NCBI GenBank assembly: GCA_034666705.1
Contig: JAXDLH010000496.1
Span: 1-38,901 of the forward strand
DNA: 38,901 nt
Origin: JAXDLH01 sp034666705
GTDB lineage: Bacteria > Chloroflexota > UBA6077 > SHYK01
Reading direction: 5' to 3'
Both the position numbers and the translations under genes were made by a program. The notes beneath the pieces were generated by a model. The model had not been told where the DNA came from and made no database searches. It worked only from the letters and a program-made list of their open reading frames with translations. This document shows, one piece after another, positions 38,365-38,901 of the stretch. Each line of letters starts with the position of its first letter. Position 1 is the first letter of the stretch.

Positions 38365-38901
38365 TTGACTGAGCGGCGCGCTGACGCGCTGATCCTTGCG
38401 GTGCTGACGCTCGTCGGGTTGGCGCTCCGGCTCTACGACATTGGCCGCGAGAGCTACTGGCTCGACGAGGCCGGGCGGGTGGCAATCGCGCTTCGGCCGC
38501 TGGCGGACATTCCGCACGACGTTGGCGTGATCGAGCTGTCGCCGCCGCTCTACCACTTCGTGCTGCACGGCTGGATCGCGCTGTTCGGCGCTTCCGAGAC
38601 CGCGGTCCGTCTGCTCTCCGCATTGCTCGTAATCCCGACTGTGCCGCTTGCTGCCGCCGTTGGCCAGGTCGTCGGGAGTCGAGCAGTGCGTTGGGGCATG
38701 GCGGCGATTGCGGCGACGAGCCCCTTCGCCGTGCACTATGGGCAGGAAGCGGCGATGTACGCATTGCTCCTGCCGCTCGGCCTCTTGACGCTGGTGGCGG
38801 CGCTTGGCGTGTTGGAAGGTCCGCAGCCGACGCGCGCCCGCTGGCTCGGGGTATATACCGTTGCGGGGGCCCTTGCCCTCTATACGCACTACTATGCGGC
38901 G
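38365..38901 (+). CDS. GT39-like membrane glycosyltransferase, N-terminal fragment
   Basis: The first 179 codons of a polytopic membrane protein of the GT39/ArnT-PMT type; it runs off the window. These enzymes transfer sugars from polyprenyl-phosphate donors on the outer face. Diagnostic elements are the first helix LILAVLTLVGLALRLYDIG, the catalytic YWLDEAGR, SPPLYHFVLHGWIALFG and the later HYGQEAAMYALLLPLG. The start is uncertain: TTG at 38365 begins right before the first helix and is preferred; another TTG at 38239 would add 42 less native-looking residues and overlap wzm. Neither has a good ribosome site. The polyprenol-phosphate sugar transferase at 27387-28154 could supply its donor. 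Confidence 0.82.
   Translation, partial: MTERRADALILAVLTLVGLALRLYDIGRESYWLDEAGRVAIALRPLADIPHDVGVIELSPPLYHFVLHGWIALFGASETAVRLLSALLVIPTVPLAAAVGQVVGSRAVRWGMAAIAATSPFAVHYGQEAAMYALLLPLGLLTLVAALGVLEGPQPTRARWLGVYTVAGALALYTHYYAA

Noticed and set aside
1..38901. tRNA, rRNA, CRISPR array, transposase, phage genes or attachment sites
   Set aside because: No tRNA-like T-loop/acceptor pairing, regularly spaced repeats, transposase or integrase motifs, or flanking direct repeats were seen.

Overview
This is a GC-rich, gene-dense bacterial chromosome segment with about 37 protein genes, no RNA genes, no CRISPR array and no insertion sequence. The gene content suggests a member of the Chloroflexota, perhaps a Thermomicrobia-like lineage: FmdB-type and double zinc-ribbon proteins, a DUF1015 protein, CsbD, Pro/Thr/Ala-rich lipoproteins, a hopanoid-methylase-like radical SAM enzyme and a primary sigma factor. 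That placement is an inference from memory of gene families; no 16S gene or marker tree is available.

Region 1 (1-7.0 kb, minus strand) reads, in transcription order: radical SAM/B12 enzyme, SAM methyltransferase, PP2C phosphatase, a large zinc-ribbon/triple-FHA/CpaE-like ATPase fusion, ParA and the N-terminus of FtsZ. The parA and ftsZ reading frames overlap by 8 bases. The block places phosphothreonine signalling next to cell division. Acidic-Thr motifs recur in both the FHA protein and the phosphatase tail.

Region 2 (7.1-15 kb) is mostly housekeeping: a LOG-family protein, two overlapping lipoproteins (one with LysM), DUF1015, the RpoD/SigA sigma factor, FmdB, PyrE, a double zinc-ribbon protein with a clear intrinsic terminator, and TypA/BipA behind a leader with two inverted repeats.

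Region 3 (15-25.9 kb) holds envelope and regulatory genes: a TolB-like lipoprotein, a membrane-anchored cytochrome c, a thioredoxin-like lipoprotein coupled to a small lipoprotein that seems to start at CTG, an alpha/beta hydrolase, a MazG-like protein, a membrane protein, a cellulose-synthase-like GT2, an ECF sigma/anti-sigma pair, HMG-CoA lyase with a flavin reductase, CsbD and a lone receiver protein.

Region 4 (25.9-38.9 kb) is a surface-glycan locus. On the minus strand lie leucyl aminopeptidase, a polyprenol-phosphate sugar transferase and a Wzx-like flippase. Divergently on the plus strand is a tight operon: Wzt-type ATPase with a C-terminal sugar-binding-like domain, methyltransferase with a terminal coiled coil, GT2-GT4 fusion, large polytopic membrane protein, Wzm-type permease and a GT39-like transferase running off the end. 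The most interesting possibility is that the methyltransferase/coiled-coil protein and the Wzt extension form a WbdD-like chain-terminating molecular ruler in a lineage usually regarded as single-membraned.

No stretch longer than about 250 bases lacks a gene. Several starts were moved inward from the longest possible reading frame on the basis of Shine-Dalgarno (SD) spacing, signal peptides or promoter position; these are stated entry by entry.
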